A DNA stretch of 40,355 nucleotides from a virus, in IMG/VR virus record IMGVR_UViG_3300044960_000297, positions 1 through 40,355 of that record. One strand, given 5' to 3'. The translations under genes were made by a program, and so were the position numbers. Below the pieces are notes generated by a model. The model ran no database searches, was not told where the DNA came from, and saw nothing but the letters and a program-made list of their open reading frames with translations. How positions within the stretch are numbered: the first letter of the stretch is position 1; each line of letters opens with the position of its first letter. This document shows, piece after piece, positions 22,275-30,703 of this stretch.

Positions 22275-23686
22275 CAATCTCCGTTGACCAGTCTCGCGTC
22301 GTTCATGTCGCCAACGGGACGGCGACGTTCTTTTCGTCCTCTCCGATTGAGGGGCTGGACGCGACCAACGTCAAGGTCACCACGATCAGCACGACCGGGA
22401 CCGAAACGGTTCGGGTTCTTGGTGTGGACTATATTATCACAACCGGCGGCATTACGTTCGCCAGCCCGCCCGCCAACGGGACTTCGGTTGTCATTCAGCG
22501 CATCGTTCCTCTGCTACAGCCTGATCAGTATCTCGTGAACGCACCTTTCCCGGCCCGGGTTACCGAGTCGCGGTTCGATCAGGTTGTCATGGGCTTGCAG
22601 CAGCTTTCTGATGAGCTTAACAGGACGCTGCGGGTATCCATTGGCGAGGGGGCTGCTGTTGCTCTGCTGCCTCGACCCGCGCAGAGGGCCAACCGTCTGC
22701 TCGGGTTTGATGCGGCCGGGGCTCCCGTCGCAGTTACTGGTAATCAGATAGGCGATGTCCTGATCACGCCGTTCGGCGAGGCGCTTGTTGCATCGCCGAA
22801 TGCGGCTGCGGCACGGACAGAGTTGGAATTGGGGACGGCGGCACTGTTCGATGTCGGCACCGCTGCGACTGAGATCGTCCAGCTTGATTCGACTGCCAAA
22901 CTGCCTGCCGTCGATGGATCGCAGTTGACTGGTCTTACCGCCAGTCAGATTTCCGGCCTCCCGCCTCCGGTGGGCCTCTCCGAGCATCGCGGTCTGACGA
23001 TTGCGAACACATCGAGCAGTGAGAACACCACGCTTAACGTGTCGTGGTCCAGTCTGATCTTGGAGAATTCTGCTGGCGAGATTGTGCGCGTCGGTGCCGC
23101 AAGTGGAACGGTCGCGATCACGTCGTCTGGGGCGAACGGACTGGACACCGGCACGGAAGCCGCCAACACGTGGTATCACGTGTGGGGCATCTGGGGCTCG
23201 ACGCCCGGCCCTGCGCGCCTGCTCTCGGCGTCCGCCACGTCGCCGACGCTGCCGGCCGGCTACACGCACCGCTGCTACCTCGGAGCGGTATATAACGACT
23301 CGTCAAGCAATTTTGTGCGCATCTCCCAGCGCAGGAAGCGTGTGGACTACACGACGCACCGCACGATCTATGAGGGAGGCGTGGCGGCTGCGACTTGGAC
23401 TGCGATCAGCATTTCGGCCTTCTTCCCGCCTACGGCCGTGGCGATACGCATTGCACAGGGCGGAGACCCTGGAAACGGAATCGCCCCCCGAAGCACAGGA
23501 GTCGGCGGCAGCTATACGCGGCGAGGGAATTTCGGAAACGGGAACGCGATGGGCGTGTTTCCGACCGCGCGTGACGGCTGGGCGACACACGAGATTACGA
23601 TGCCGCCCGGTAATGATACGGTCTACGTTTGGGTCACGACTGCGGTGACTATCACCATGTCCGCCATCGGTTGGAGCTACGAGTGA
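22271..23686 (+). CDS. Tail fibre protein with T7-type N-terminal domain
   Basis: A 471-residue fibre that binds the host receptor. The first 120 residues follow the T7 gp17 tail-attachment pattern: AVxxADGT-like VVHVANGTATFFSSSP, TVRVLGVDYIITTGGITFAS and FPARVTESRFDQVVMGLQQL. A linker with collagen-like or repetitive elements (DSTAKLPAVDGSQLTGLTA) follows. The tip, about residues 240-471, includes WYHVWGIWG, LPAGYTHRCYLGAVYNDSSS and FVRISQRRKRV, a module seen at the end of many unrelated phage fibres. The tip region favours C-ending codons, unlike the T-ending habit upstream, which suggests module exchange. Confidence 0.9.
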   Translation: MTISVDQSRVVHVANGTATFFSSSPIEGLDATNVKVTTISTTGTETVRVLGVDYIITTGGITFASPPANGTSVVIQRIVPLLQPDQYLVNAPFPARVTESRFDQVVMGLQQLSDELNRTLRVSIGEGAAVALLPRPAQRANRLLGFDAAGAPVAVTGNQIGDVLITPFGEALVASPNAAAARTELELGTAALFDVGTAATEIVQLDSTAKLPAVDGSQLTGLTASQISGLPPPVGLSEHRGLTIANTSSSENTTLNVSWSSLILENSAGEIVRVGAASGTVAITSSGANGLDTGTEAANTWYHVWGIWGSTPGPARLLSASATSPTLPAGYTHRCYLGAVYNDSSSNFVRISQRRKRVDYTTHRTIYEGGVAAATWTAISISAFFPPTAVAIRIAQGGDPGNGIAPRSTGVGGSYTRRGNFGNGNAMGVFPTARDGWATHEITMPPGNDTVYVWVTTAVTITMSAIGWSYE

Positions 23687-24048
23687 TGTGGCACTACTAC
23701 CGCACCCCTGCCGGCGTGATCCGGTCGGAAGCGGCGAACCTGCCGTATCCTGCCGCCGCGCCGGAGGACTACGCGGAGCCTCCGCCCCGCCGTCTCGCGT
23801 GGCACGAATTTCGCGACCTTCTGTCTGCGGAGAAGCAGCTTGCCGTTGCCCGGGCCGTGCGGGATGATCCGCGCCTGCTCATTTTCCTGCTCGACGCTGT
23901 GGCGCAGGGCGTCGACCTCGACGGCCCCCGCACTGCGGGAGCCCTTGGTATGCTCGTCGCTTCGGGCCTGATTACGAACGAAGAGCGAGAGACCCTGGCC
24001 AGGGGCCAGCCGATTTCGGCCGCCGAGGCCGCTTCGCGGCAGTCTTGA
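23686..24048 (+). CDS. Hypothetical protein after the fibre, 120 aa
   Basis: The ATG at 23686 shares a base with the fibre TGA. The product starts MWHYYRTPAGVIRSEAAN and is proline-rich near residues 20-36. It ends with a helical domain (GALGMLVASGLITNEERETL). No family is recognised. Genes directly downstream of a fibre are often fibre chaperones or fibre-associated minor proteins, which position alone suggests. The codon choice resembles the fibre tip, so the two may have moved together. Confidence 0.7.
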   Translation: MWHYYRTPAGVIRSEAANLPYPAAAPEDYAEPPPRRLAWHEFRDLLSAEKQLAVARAVRDDPRLLIFLLDAVAQGVDLDGPRTAGALGMLVASGLITNEERETLARGQPISAAEAASRQS

Positions 24049-24055
24049 CGGCGAG

Positions 24056-24319
24056 ATGCACACGGGCTTAGACACCGGCATGGGCTCCGATCAGGTGACA
24101 CACCGCGATCTGGCGGGGCTCGGGTCGCAGCTAGCGGACCTGAGAGAGCGTCTTGCCAGGATTGAAGAGCAGCTTCGGGTTGTCAGGGGGACAGTCGAGA
24201 CGCTTCCGGGGCGCGTGTCGGTCTTGGAGCGCTGGCGCACTCAGGTGCTGGCAATAGGGTCTGCGGTTGCGGCCGCAGTGTCGTTCTTCGTAGCCGAGAT
24301 CAAGCGCATCATCTTCTGA
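24056..24319 (+). CDS. Coiled-coil membrane protein, holin-like (XhlA-like topology)
   Basis: An 87-residue protein with a heptad coiled coil (DLRERLARIEEQLRVVRGTV) and one C-terminal hydrophobic helix (VLAIGSAVAAAVSFFVAEI) ending in KRIIF. This topology is that of XhlA-type lysis proteins and of several phage holin accessory proteins. An alternative ATG at 24080 is possible. It lies just before the replication region rather than in the lysis cassette, so it might be a second lysis component. Assignment is by topology only. Confidence 0.65.
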   Translation: MHTGLDTGMGSDQVTHRDLAGLGSQLADLRERLARIEEQLRVVRGTVETLPGRVSVLERWRTQVLAIGSAVAAAVSFFVAEIKRIIF

Positions 24320-24320
24320 C

Positions 24321-25991
24321 ATGGCGATGCTGTCTTTTCATCCTAGCCACAAGGCTTTCGTGTGGACCGGAACGTTTCAAGAGGCCAAAGACGCGGCCGG
24401 CGATCTGTCAGGCTGGACGCAGACCACTGTCGCACCCGCCGGCATGGTGCGGTATTACACGGCCGACTATCACACCCGGCCCATGTTCAATCCTTGGGCC
24501 GCTCTGCATTTCTGGACGGTAGCGGATGATGAGGCCAAGGCCGCCCTGAAACCGTTCAAGGAGCAATACGATCTGTCGTTTGCCCTGGACGCTCCGCCCC
24601 TCGACATTCCTCTGCCACCGGGCCGGGCGCTGTTCCCTTTCCAGGTGGCAGGCGTGTCCTACTCTCTGGCGAGACCGCATTCGCTTATCGGCGACCCCAT
24701 GGGCCTTGGCAAGACGGTCCAGGCCCTTGCCATGGTCAACATCACGATGGCGCGGCGCGTGCTTGTCATCTGTCCCGCTGCCGTTCTCTGGCAGTGGCGG
24801 GACATGATCAGGGATTGGACTGTTCCTCTGCGTCCCGGGCGGCCGGACGGCGTTTTCGTGATCGCAACGAAGCGGCATGGTGTCCACCCCACGGCTCGCT
24901 TCGTGTTGGTGTCCTATGACCGCATGCGGACGGAGATCGGCCGGGCTCTGGCGCGCGAGCGTTGGGATATGACCATTCTCGACGAGGCGCACTACCTGCG
25001 CAATCATAGCGCGCAGAGAACGCGGGCCGTCCTGGGGGCCTGGGATGAGCGCCAGAAGGCAACGTGGCCGGGGGTCGTAGACAGCAGCGCCCGCGTGGTG
25101 GCGCTGACTGGCACGCCGTTAGTGGCGCGGCCGCGAGAGTGCTACACGCTGGGCCGGGCTCTCGATTGGGAGGCTCTGGGCTGGATGTCCGAGGAAGCGT
25201 TCCAGAGCCGGTTCAATCCGTCCATGACGGAGTGGTGGGAAGACAAGAGCGGGCTCATGCGCCCGCGTCTGATCGAGCGGGTCGGCCGTTTGCCGGAGCT
25301 TCAAGCCCGCCTTCGTTGCGGCTTCATGGTGCGCCGAGAGAAGGAAGCAGCCGCGCCGCAGCTTCCGGCTAAGCTATATTCGGTAATCGAGCTTGGCAAC
25401 GCGGAGACTGACTGCATCGTGCGGGCCGAGAGGCTGCTTGATGTCGATCCTTCCAGCCTTGAGGACATCCCCATTGAGCTTCGCGGCCATGTGGCGGCTC
25501 TCCGCAAAGAGATGGGCATAGCCATGGTTCCGCTGGTGGTGGACTATGTAAAACTGCTGGCGGAGGGAGCAGAAGATGAGCCAGTGGTGCTTTATGCTTA
25601 CCATCTGGAAGTAATCGCGCAGCTTGCTGAGAAGCTCAAGTCGTTGAGGCCCGTCGTTGTGACTGGTTCTACTTCACCTGTTCTTCGCCAGAAGGCGACT
25701 AAGACTTTCGCGGCCGATCCCAATTGCCGGCTGTTCATAGGACAGTTGCAAGCGGCTGGCACCGGCATTGACGGCCTACAGACCCGGGGGCGGCGTATCG
25801 TGTTCGCGGAACCGTCATGGTTGCCATCCGAGAACGAGCAGTGCGTCGATCGGCTGCACAGGGTCGGGCAGACGAGGACCGTGCAGATAGATTTCCTGGT
25901 GCCCCGGGACAGCATGAATGCCCGCATCATAAGCCGGGCAGTCGAGCGGCTGCGGGTGATCCACGTTGCGCTTGACAGCCGGGCAGCGTGA
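24321..25991 (+). CDS. SNF2-family DNA translocase/helicase
   Basis: A 556-residue helicase of the SWI2/SNF2 superfamily 2 group, which uses ATP to move along duplex DNA. Motifs are in order: FPFQ (Q-like, 106-109), Walker A DPMGLGKT (125-132), LVICPAAVLWQW (Ia), DEAH (221-224) and LTGTP (262-266). In the second RecA domain come VLYAYHLEVI, GLQTR and motif VI CVDRLHRVGQTR. The compact size and a single-gene layout fit the phage and SMARCAL1-like branch used for fork remodelling or strand annealing. It opens the replication/recombination block. Confidence 0.93.
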   Translation: MAMLSFHPSHKAFVWTGTFQEAKDAAGDLSGWTQTTVAPAGMVRYYTADYHTRPMFNPWAALHFWTVADDEAKAALKPFKEQYDLSFALDAPPLDIPLPPGRALFPFQVAGVSYSLARPHSLIGDPMGLGKTVQALAMVNITMARRVLVICPAAVLWQWRDMIRDWTVPLRPGRPDGVFVIATKRHGVHPTARFVLVSYDRMRTEIGRALARERWDMTILDEAHYLRNHSAQRTRAVLGAWDERQKATWPGVVDSSARVVALTGTPLVARPRECYTLGRALDWEALGWMSEEAFQSRFNPSMTEWWEDKSGLMRPRLIERVGRLPELQARLRCGFMVRREKEAAAPQLPAKLYSVIELGNAETDCIVRAERLLDVDPSSLEDIPIELRGHVAALRKEMGIAMVPLVVDYVKLLAEGAEDEPVVLYAYHLEVIAQLAEKLKSLRPVVVTGSTSPVLRQKATKTFAADPNCRLFIGQLQAAGTGIDGLQTRGRRIVFAEPSWLPSENEQCVDRLHRVGQTRTVQIDFLVPRDSMNARIISRAVERLRVIHVALDSRAA

Positions 25992-26032
25992 CGATACGTT
26001 CCCGCTGCCTTTCACACCAAAGGAGACACGAC

Positions 26033-26593
26033 ATGGGCGAAACCGTAACAGTGGCGTTTTCTGTCAGGCACAATCTCGGCAACTACGAGCACGCCGAGCT
26101 TAAGGTCGAGGTTGGCGCTGCGGCCGAGCCGGGAGAGGCTCTTTCGAAGGCTTCTGAGCTTCAAGCCCAGCTTGTCAAGCTGGTGTCGCGTGAGCGCTGG
26201 GAAGAGCTACAGCAGGTGCGGCCGGCTGCGGTCGCGACCGTAGAAGTGAAGGCCCCGGCCGCTACGCCGGTGCAAGATGCGACTGAGCCCGCCAAGGCCG
26301 AGGAAGCCCCCGCCCAGAGCGGAGACATCCTGGATGAACAGCCGAAGCGGCGCGGTCGTCCGGCCGGCAAGGTCGAGCCCAAGGACGATACTGGCGACCC
26401 GCTCAGCCTCGAAGAGAGCGGCGCGGCAACGCCTACCGGTTTGCGCCGCAGGATCATCGCCTGGGCTGCGACATCGCCCACCAACCACGCGACACTGACG
26501 CGCACGCTGCAAGTGACTGGTTTCGACAAGCTGCGTGATGTGCCCGATGACGAGCTTCCTGCCCTTGTGGCCGTCCTCGGGCTGGATGTATGA
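26033..26593 (+). CDS. Hypothetical protein with AT-hook-like basic patch, 186 aa
   Basis: AAAGGAG precedes ATG 26033. The N-terminal 65 residues look like a small alpha/beta domain (VTVAFSVRHNLGNYEHAELK). An alanine/proline-rich linker follows, then KRRGRPAGK, which resembles an AT-hook core. The C-terminal 60 residues are helical (TGLRRRIIAWAATSPTNHA, LRDVPDDELPALVAVLG). The stop overlaps the DUF2800 gene start. DNA binding is plausible from the basic GRP patch and the setting among replication genes. No family was recognised. Confidence 0.7.
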   Translation: MGETVTVAFSVRHNLGNYEHAELKVEVGAAAEPGEALSKASELQAQLVKLVSRERWEELQQVRPAAVATVEVKAPAATPVQDATEPAKAEEAPAQSGDILDEQPKRRGRPAGKVEPKDDTGDPLSLEESGAATPTGLRRRIIAWAATSPTNHATLTRTLQVTGFDKLRDVPDDELPALVAVLGLDV

Positions 26594-27687
26594 GCGGTCG
26601 CAGTCACTCGCCATACTCGCCGAGCAGTGCTTTCCGGTGGATGCATTGCTCGGCTTCTGTCGCGCTGTCCCTGAGCGCTGAGGCTCTCGGCCTTGGCGGC
26701 GGGGACAGCCGCGCGGCGCGGATCGGCACGGTGGCCATGGCCATTCTTGAGCGCATGCTGCCGCGCGATGGAGACCCGGGGGCCAGCTTTGAAGACGCGC
26801 TCATGCTCGCATGCGCAGAGGGGATCGTAGACATAACCGAGGTTGAGGCCGACATGCGGCCCACGCTAGAGCGCGCTGTTCAAGTGATCGCCCCTTATGC
26901 CCTGTCGGCGTCGCATTACGGCGTAGAGGCCCTCGTCAATATTCCTCAAATACCCGCGTCGGGGCACGCGGACTTCTACGCGGTTTTTCTTGAGCCGGGC
27001 AAAGAGAAGATAGTAGTCATCGACTACAAGCACGGCGAAGGACTTCTTGTAGAGGCCAAAAAGAACCCGCAGTTGCTTCTCTATGCTGCCGGCGTTGCCG
27101 ACATGTTTAATCTGATCTCGCCGAGTATTCAGGTGACGCTCATCGTTATTCAGCCCAGGCATGTTGCTGGTGGGGTCAAAATTTGGACAACGACACTCGG
27201 CGAGGTGCTGGCTTTTGCTGACGAGGCCGGCGCTCGGGCACGCAGTCAGACATACAAGACCGGCGATCATTGCCGGTTCTGCGCGGCAGCGCCCATTTGC
27301 GGGCTGCGCATCAAGGAGATGGAAGCTGCAGCCAGTTACGATCCTGAGGCCGTAGTCCACGACGCCAGCGGCGAGATCATGGCCAGCGTTCTCGACAAGG
27401 CCCGCCGCGTCAAGGACCTTATCGACAGGACGGAGAAGGCCGCTATCGCCCGGTTGATGGCCGGCCGTGACGTGCCGGGCTGGGCTCTTGGCGAAGGTCC
27501 TGGCAGGCTTGTGTGGAAGAGTGGCGCTGAGGAAGCGCTTGTCGCAGCCTACGGCGAGCGGGCCTATGAGAAATCTCTATTGTCGCCAGCGCAAGTCCGC
27601 GATACGATGCCTGACGGGACGGCACTTGTGGCGCAGCACGCATTCCGCCGTCCCGGCAAACCGACCCTGAAACCGAAAGGAACCTGA
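26590..27687 (+). CDS. DUF2800 RecB/Cas4-like nuclease
   Basis: A 365-residue PD-(D/E)XK nuclease of the phage DUF2800 type. Visible are an N-terminal cysteine in FRWMHCSAS (C20), GHADFYAV with the metal-binding aspartate (D128), VVIDYKHGEG (D145, K147) and PQLLLYAAG (QxxxY helix). A C-terminal cluster CRFCAAAPIC (C228, C231, C237) is included. C20 with the three late cysteines would hold a 4Fe-4S cluster as in Cas4 and AddB. Such proteins are thought to resect DNA ends in phage recombination. The gene pairs with the DUF2815 gene next to it, a common phage arrangement. Confidence 0.9.
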   Translation: MSGRSHSPYSPSSAFRWMHCSASVALSLSAEALGLGGGDSRAARIGTVAMAILERMLPRDGDPGASFEDALMLACAEGIVDITEVEADMRPTLERAVQVIAPYALSASHYGVEALVNIPQIPASGHADFYAVFLEPGKEKIVVIDYKHGEGLLVEAKKNPQLLLYAAGVADMFNLISPSIQVTLIVIQPRHVAGGVKIWTTTLGEVLAFADEAGARARSQTYKTGDHCRFCAAAPICGLRIKEMEAAASYDPEAVVHDASGEIMASVLDKARRVKDLIDRTEKAAIARLMAGRDVPGWALGEGPGRLVWKSGAEEALVAAYGERAYEKSLLSPAQVRDTMPDGTALVAQHAFRRPGKPTLKPKGT

Positions 27688-27688
27688 A

Positions 27689-28345
27689 ATGAAGGCTACT
27701 CCCATCGAAACCCCTGAGCTTCTTGTCACTCGTGCGGCGCTGTTGGAGCCTGACACGGCCCGGAAGATCGGCAACAAGGTCATCGGGAACGACAAATTCC
27801 GCCTTGAGGGGTTCTTTGACCCCACGACTTCCGAGGGTCAGGCTTTCGTGAAGGCGGTCATGGCCGCCGTCAAGGAGACGACCGAGGACGCGGCGGCTGT
27901 CGTTCGCGCCGCCTTCCCGACCGTGGAAGAGCTTATCGAGGCCGCTCGGAGCCGGAAGGTCAAAACGGAAGAAGATGAAACCGCGAAGCGGCGGCGCATT
28001 GCTGCGATGGAGAAGATCGCGGCGCGGTCCGGAGCGAGGGCTAGGAGGCTGCGGGCTTCCACGTCCTACGGGCCGGTCTCCGTCGTGCTCGCTAACGGCC
28101 GTGACGCGACCGCCAAGGACATCTTCCCCGGCGTTACTGCGGTCGCGCAGGTCACGCCCAATGTCTTTGCCGCCGAATTCAAGGGCGGTGAGGACATGCT
28201 GTCGTTCTGGCTCGGCCCGGTTCTGATCGTCCGCTCCGGCGAGCGGCTGTTCGGCGGCGGGCCTAATGCGCGGGATGTGTTCGCGGCGCGCATCTCCGGT
28301 GGTGTGTCTGACCTCGATCTGGGCTCCGAGGAAGTGCCGTTCTGA
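27689..28345 (+). CDS. DUF2815-like single-stranded DNA-binding protein
   Basis: A 218-residue protein directly after the DUF2800 nuclease, with AAAGGAA before the ATG. The DUF2815 group is predicted to have an OB fold and to act as phage SSB. The acidic end with a final phenylalanine (SDLDLGSEEVPF) is the classic SSB tail that recruits partners. A lysine/arginine-rich middle (KVKTEEDETAKRRRIAAMEK) is unusual. The second half carries the beta-like part (SYGPVSVVLAN, VTPNVFAAEFKGGEDML). Confidence 0.85.
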   Translation: MKATPIETPELLVTRAALLEPDTARKIGNKVIGNDKFRLEGFFDPTTSEGQAFVKAVMAAVKETTEDAAAVVRAAFPTVEELIEAARSRKVKTEEDETAKRRRIAAMEKIAARSGARARRLRASTSYGPVSVVLANGRDATAKDIFPGVTAVAQVTPNVFAAEFKGGEDMLSFWLGPVLIVRSGERLFGGGPNARDVFAARISGGVSDLDLGSEEVPF

Positions 28346-28351
28346 ACCTGG

Positions 28352-28371
28352 GAGGGGGCTTCGGCCCCCTC
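28352..28371 (+). terminator. UUCG-capped hairpin between SSB and polymerase genes
   Basis: GAGGGGGC and GCCCCCTC close a TTCG tetraloop, a very stable RNA hairpin. Only TTG follows, so termination would be weak; partial attenuation or protection of the upstream mRNA 3' end is likelier. It lies just before the polymerase start. Confidence 0.6.
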
Positions 28372-28389
28372 TTGATCTGCGGAAGCACA

Positions 28390-30321
28390 ATGATCTACGT
28401 CTCTCTCGATTTTGAGACGCGCAGCGTGCTCGACCTCAAGCGTGTTGGCGCTTGGCGATACGCCTCTGACCGCTCGACCGTCGTGTTGTGTCTGGTATGG
28501 CGTGTCGCCGACGATGCGCGCGTGTGGGTTCCGATGAGAGACCCTCCGCCGGATGATCTGATCAGGCTGGCCGAAGAGGCCGCGCAGGGCCGGGCCGTGT
28601 TCTGCGCCTGGAACGCGGCATTCGAGTGGGCGATCTGGCACCTTAACCTTCGCCCCCGGCTTGGCGAAGCTCTGCCGGAAGTGCCCAGGTCTTCTTGGCG
28701 CTGCACCATGACCGAAGCGCTGATGCAGGGCTGGCCGGGCAAGCTGGAAATGGCGGCGAAAGCTATGAACCTTACCGGCAAAGACCAGCGCGGGGAAGCA
28801 CTTTTACGCCGCTGCGGGGCTACTGGCGAGCGGTTCAACGCCGCAGATTTCCAGGCGCTAGTCGAGTATTGCGTTCAAGACACGGCGGTAGAAGCAAACG
28901 TCAGAAAGAGACTGATAGAATATAAAGGCCCATGGACGGCCAGAGAGCGAAAGATCGAGCTTCTGGACCATGAAATCAACAGGCGCGGCGTTCGCGTTGA
29001 CTTGTCGGCGGCGAAGGCTGTTCTTTTCGCCGTAGAGGAAGCCACGGCGAAATCCAACGCACTGCTGGCGAGTATTACCGGCGGGGTCGTGACTTCTGCT
29101 ACGCAGGCGGCCAGACTTCGCGAATGGGCTGCGGGCCAGGGGGTTCCTCTGCCGGACTTGACGGCAGGCACGGTTGAGCGCGCACTGGCCCGAGATGATC
29201 TGCCGCAACATGTCCGGTCTGTTCTGACGATCCGGGCTTCGGCCGGCGGGTCCGCTGTCAAGAAGCTCCATCCGCTGCTTGAGGTGCCGGACCCCGTGGA
29301 TTGGCGGGCGCGCGGCTTGCTGCAATACCATGGAGCCGCTGCCACTGGCCGCTGGGCCGGCAGACTGATACAGCCCCAAAACTTTCCCCGGCCGCTTCTC
29401 AAGGGTGTGGATGGTGAAGAGCTTATAGAGACCTTCGTCTCGGGACGGGCTCTGGAACGCTGGGGGTCTGACATCTTCTCGGCTGCATCTGACGCATTGC
29501 GCCCGCTCATCACCGCCACACCCGGCAACAGACTGGTGCGGGCCGATTTGAGCGCCATCGAAGCGCGGCTCGTGCTGTGGTTGGCCGGGCACACGGATGC
29601 TATGGCCCTGTTCAAGACGGGGGCTTGCATCTACTGCGAAATGGCGTCGGCCGTGTATGGTCGAGCTATCAACAAAGTCGAACATCCGGAAGAGCGCTTC
29701 GTCGGTAAGGTCATCGTTCTAGGCTGCGGCTATCAGATGGGGCCTGCCCAGTTCTTGGCGCACGCCGAGAGTGTCGGTCTGACGATCACTGAGCAGCAAG
29801 CGGAAGAGTATGTCAATGCCTACCGCCGGCGCTGGTGGCGCGTGCCGAAACTGTGGGCCGGCTTGGAGCGGGCATGTTTCGAAGCGGCCCGGACCGGCCG
29901 CCAGACAAGTTATGGTGGCGTAGACTTCGCCACTCGAAACGGGGCCATCCTGTGCCGGCTGCCTAGCGGCCGGGTGCTGACGTGGCAGGACGCGCAAATC
30001 GCTCCCGGCCGCTTCGGGACTGAACAGGTTTCTGTGCGGCGCGTCAAGGAAGGCCGGTGGGAGCGCGTTGACCTTTACGGCGGCATAATCACGGAGCGGG
30101 TGACGCAAGCACTCGCGCGGGATGTGCTGGCGGAGGCCATTCTCCGCGCAGAGGCTGCGGGCCTTAACGTCGTCCTTACAGTGCACGATGAAATCGTCTG
30201 CGACACGGATGCTCAGGACGCCGAGGCCCGGTTGACGCAGTGTCTGACCGAGCCGCCGCAGTGGGCTCCGGACTTGCCGCTCGCGGCGGAAGCTACGGCT
30301 TCGTTCCGGTATGGGAAGTGA
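28390..30321 (+). CDS. Family A DNA polymerase with 3'-5' exonuclease domain
   Basis: A 643-residue replicative polymerase. The N-terminal proofreading domain begins with SLDFETRS (D7, E9) and includes AWNAAFEWAIW. Polymerase motifs are A, RADLSAIEARLVLWLAG (D about 387); B, with KVIVLGCGYQMG (about 440); and C, TVHDEIVCD (H-D about 599-600). The length is close to that of T7-group phage polymerases. ATG 28390 is preferred over an in-frame TTG at 28372; GGAAG gives a modest ribosome site. It sits in the operon with SSB, resolvase and phosphoesterase. Confidence 0.95.
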   Translation: MIYVSLDFETRSVLDLKRVGAWRYASDRSTVVLCLVWRVADDARVWVPMRDPPPDDLIRLAEEAAQGRAVFCAWNAAFEWAIWHLNLRPRLGEALPEVPRSSWRCTMTEALMQGWPGKLEMAAKAMNLTGKDQRGEALLRRCGATGERFNAADFQALVEYCVQDTAVEANVRKRLIEYKGPWTARERKIELLDHEINRRGVRVDLSAAKAVLFAVEEATAKSNALLASITGGVVTSATQAARLREWAAGQGVPLPDLTAGTVERALARDDLPQHVRSVLTIRASAGGSAVKKLHPLLEVPDPVDWRARGLLQYHGAAATGRWAGRLIQPQNFPRPLLKGVDGEELIETFVSGRALERWGSDIFSAASDALRPLITATPGNRLVRADLSAIEARLVLWLAGHTDAMALFKTGACIYCEMASAVYGRAINKVEHPEERFVGKVIVLGCGYQMGPAQFLAHAESVGLTITEQQAEEYVNAYRRRWWRVPKLWAGLERACFEAARTGRQTSYGGVDFATRNGAILCRLPSGRVLTWQDAQIAPGRFGTEQVSVRRVKEGRWERVDLYGGIITERVTQALARDVLAEAILRAEAAGLNVVLTVHDEIVCDTDAQDAEARLTQCLTEPPQWAPDLPLAAEATASFRYGK

Positions 30322-30322
30322 C

Positions 30323-30703
30323 ATGGGGAAGATGCAGCGTGACAAGGGCAAGCGGGGCGAGCGCGAAGCGGCCAAGCTGCTTTCCGACTTCGGCTATCCT
30401 GCCCGGCGGGCGCAGCAATACAGCGGCGTGGCCGGGACCGCTGATCTGGTCTGCCCGTCATTTGACGACGAAGCAGTCTGCATTGAAGTCAAGAACACGG
30501 CGAGGCCGAACATCAGTGCATGGATCGACAAGGCTTGGCAGGACTGTTTGGCGGAGATGAAGAGCTTCGTCATCATGTGGAAGCGTCCACGGGATGATTG
30601 GTATGTCATCATGCCCGCTGCGACCTTCCTTTCGGTCGCGAGGCGGGGTATCAAGCCCAAGAAACTTCCTGATGGCCTCGGCGATGAAGACGAAACCGAC
30701 TGA
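30323..30703 (+). CDS. Holliday-junction-resolvase-like PD-(D/E)XK nuclease
   Basis: A 126-residue protein starting one base after the polymerase stop, with GGGAAG upstream. The order KGKRGEREAA (E13), GTADLV (D41), CIEVKN (E55, K57) matches the Hjc/archaeal-type resolvase nucleases. These cut four-way junctions formed in recombination and replication, or debranch DNA before packaging. T7 places its own junction resolvase (gp3) in the same gene block. The C-terminus is acidic (GLGDEDETD). Overlap with the next gene suggests coupling. Confidence 0.85.
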   Translation: MGKMQRDKGKRGEREAAKLLSDFGYPARRAQQYSGVAGTADLVCPSFDDEAVCIEVKNTARPNISAWIDKAWQDCLAEMKSFVIMWKRPRDDWYVIMPAATFLSVARRGIKPKKLPDGLGDEDETD

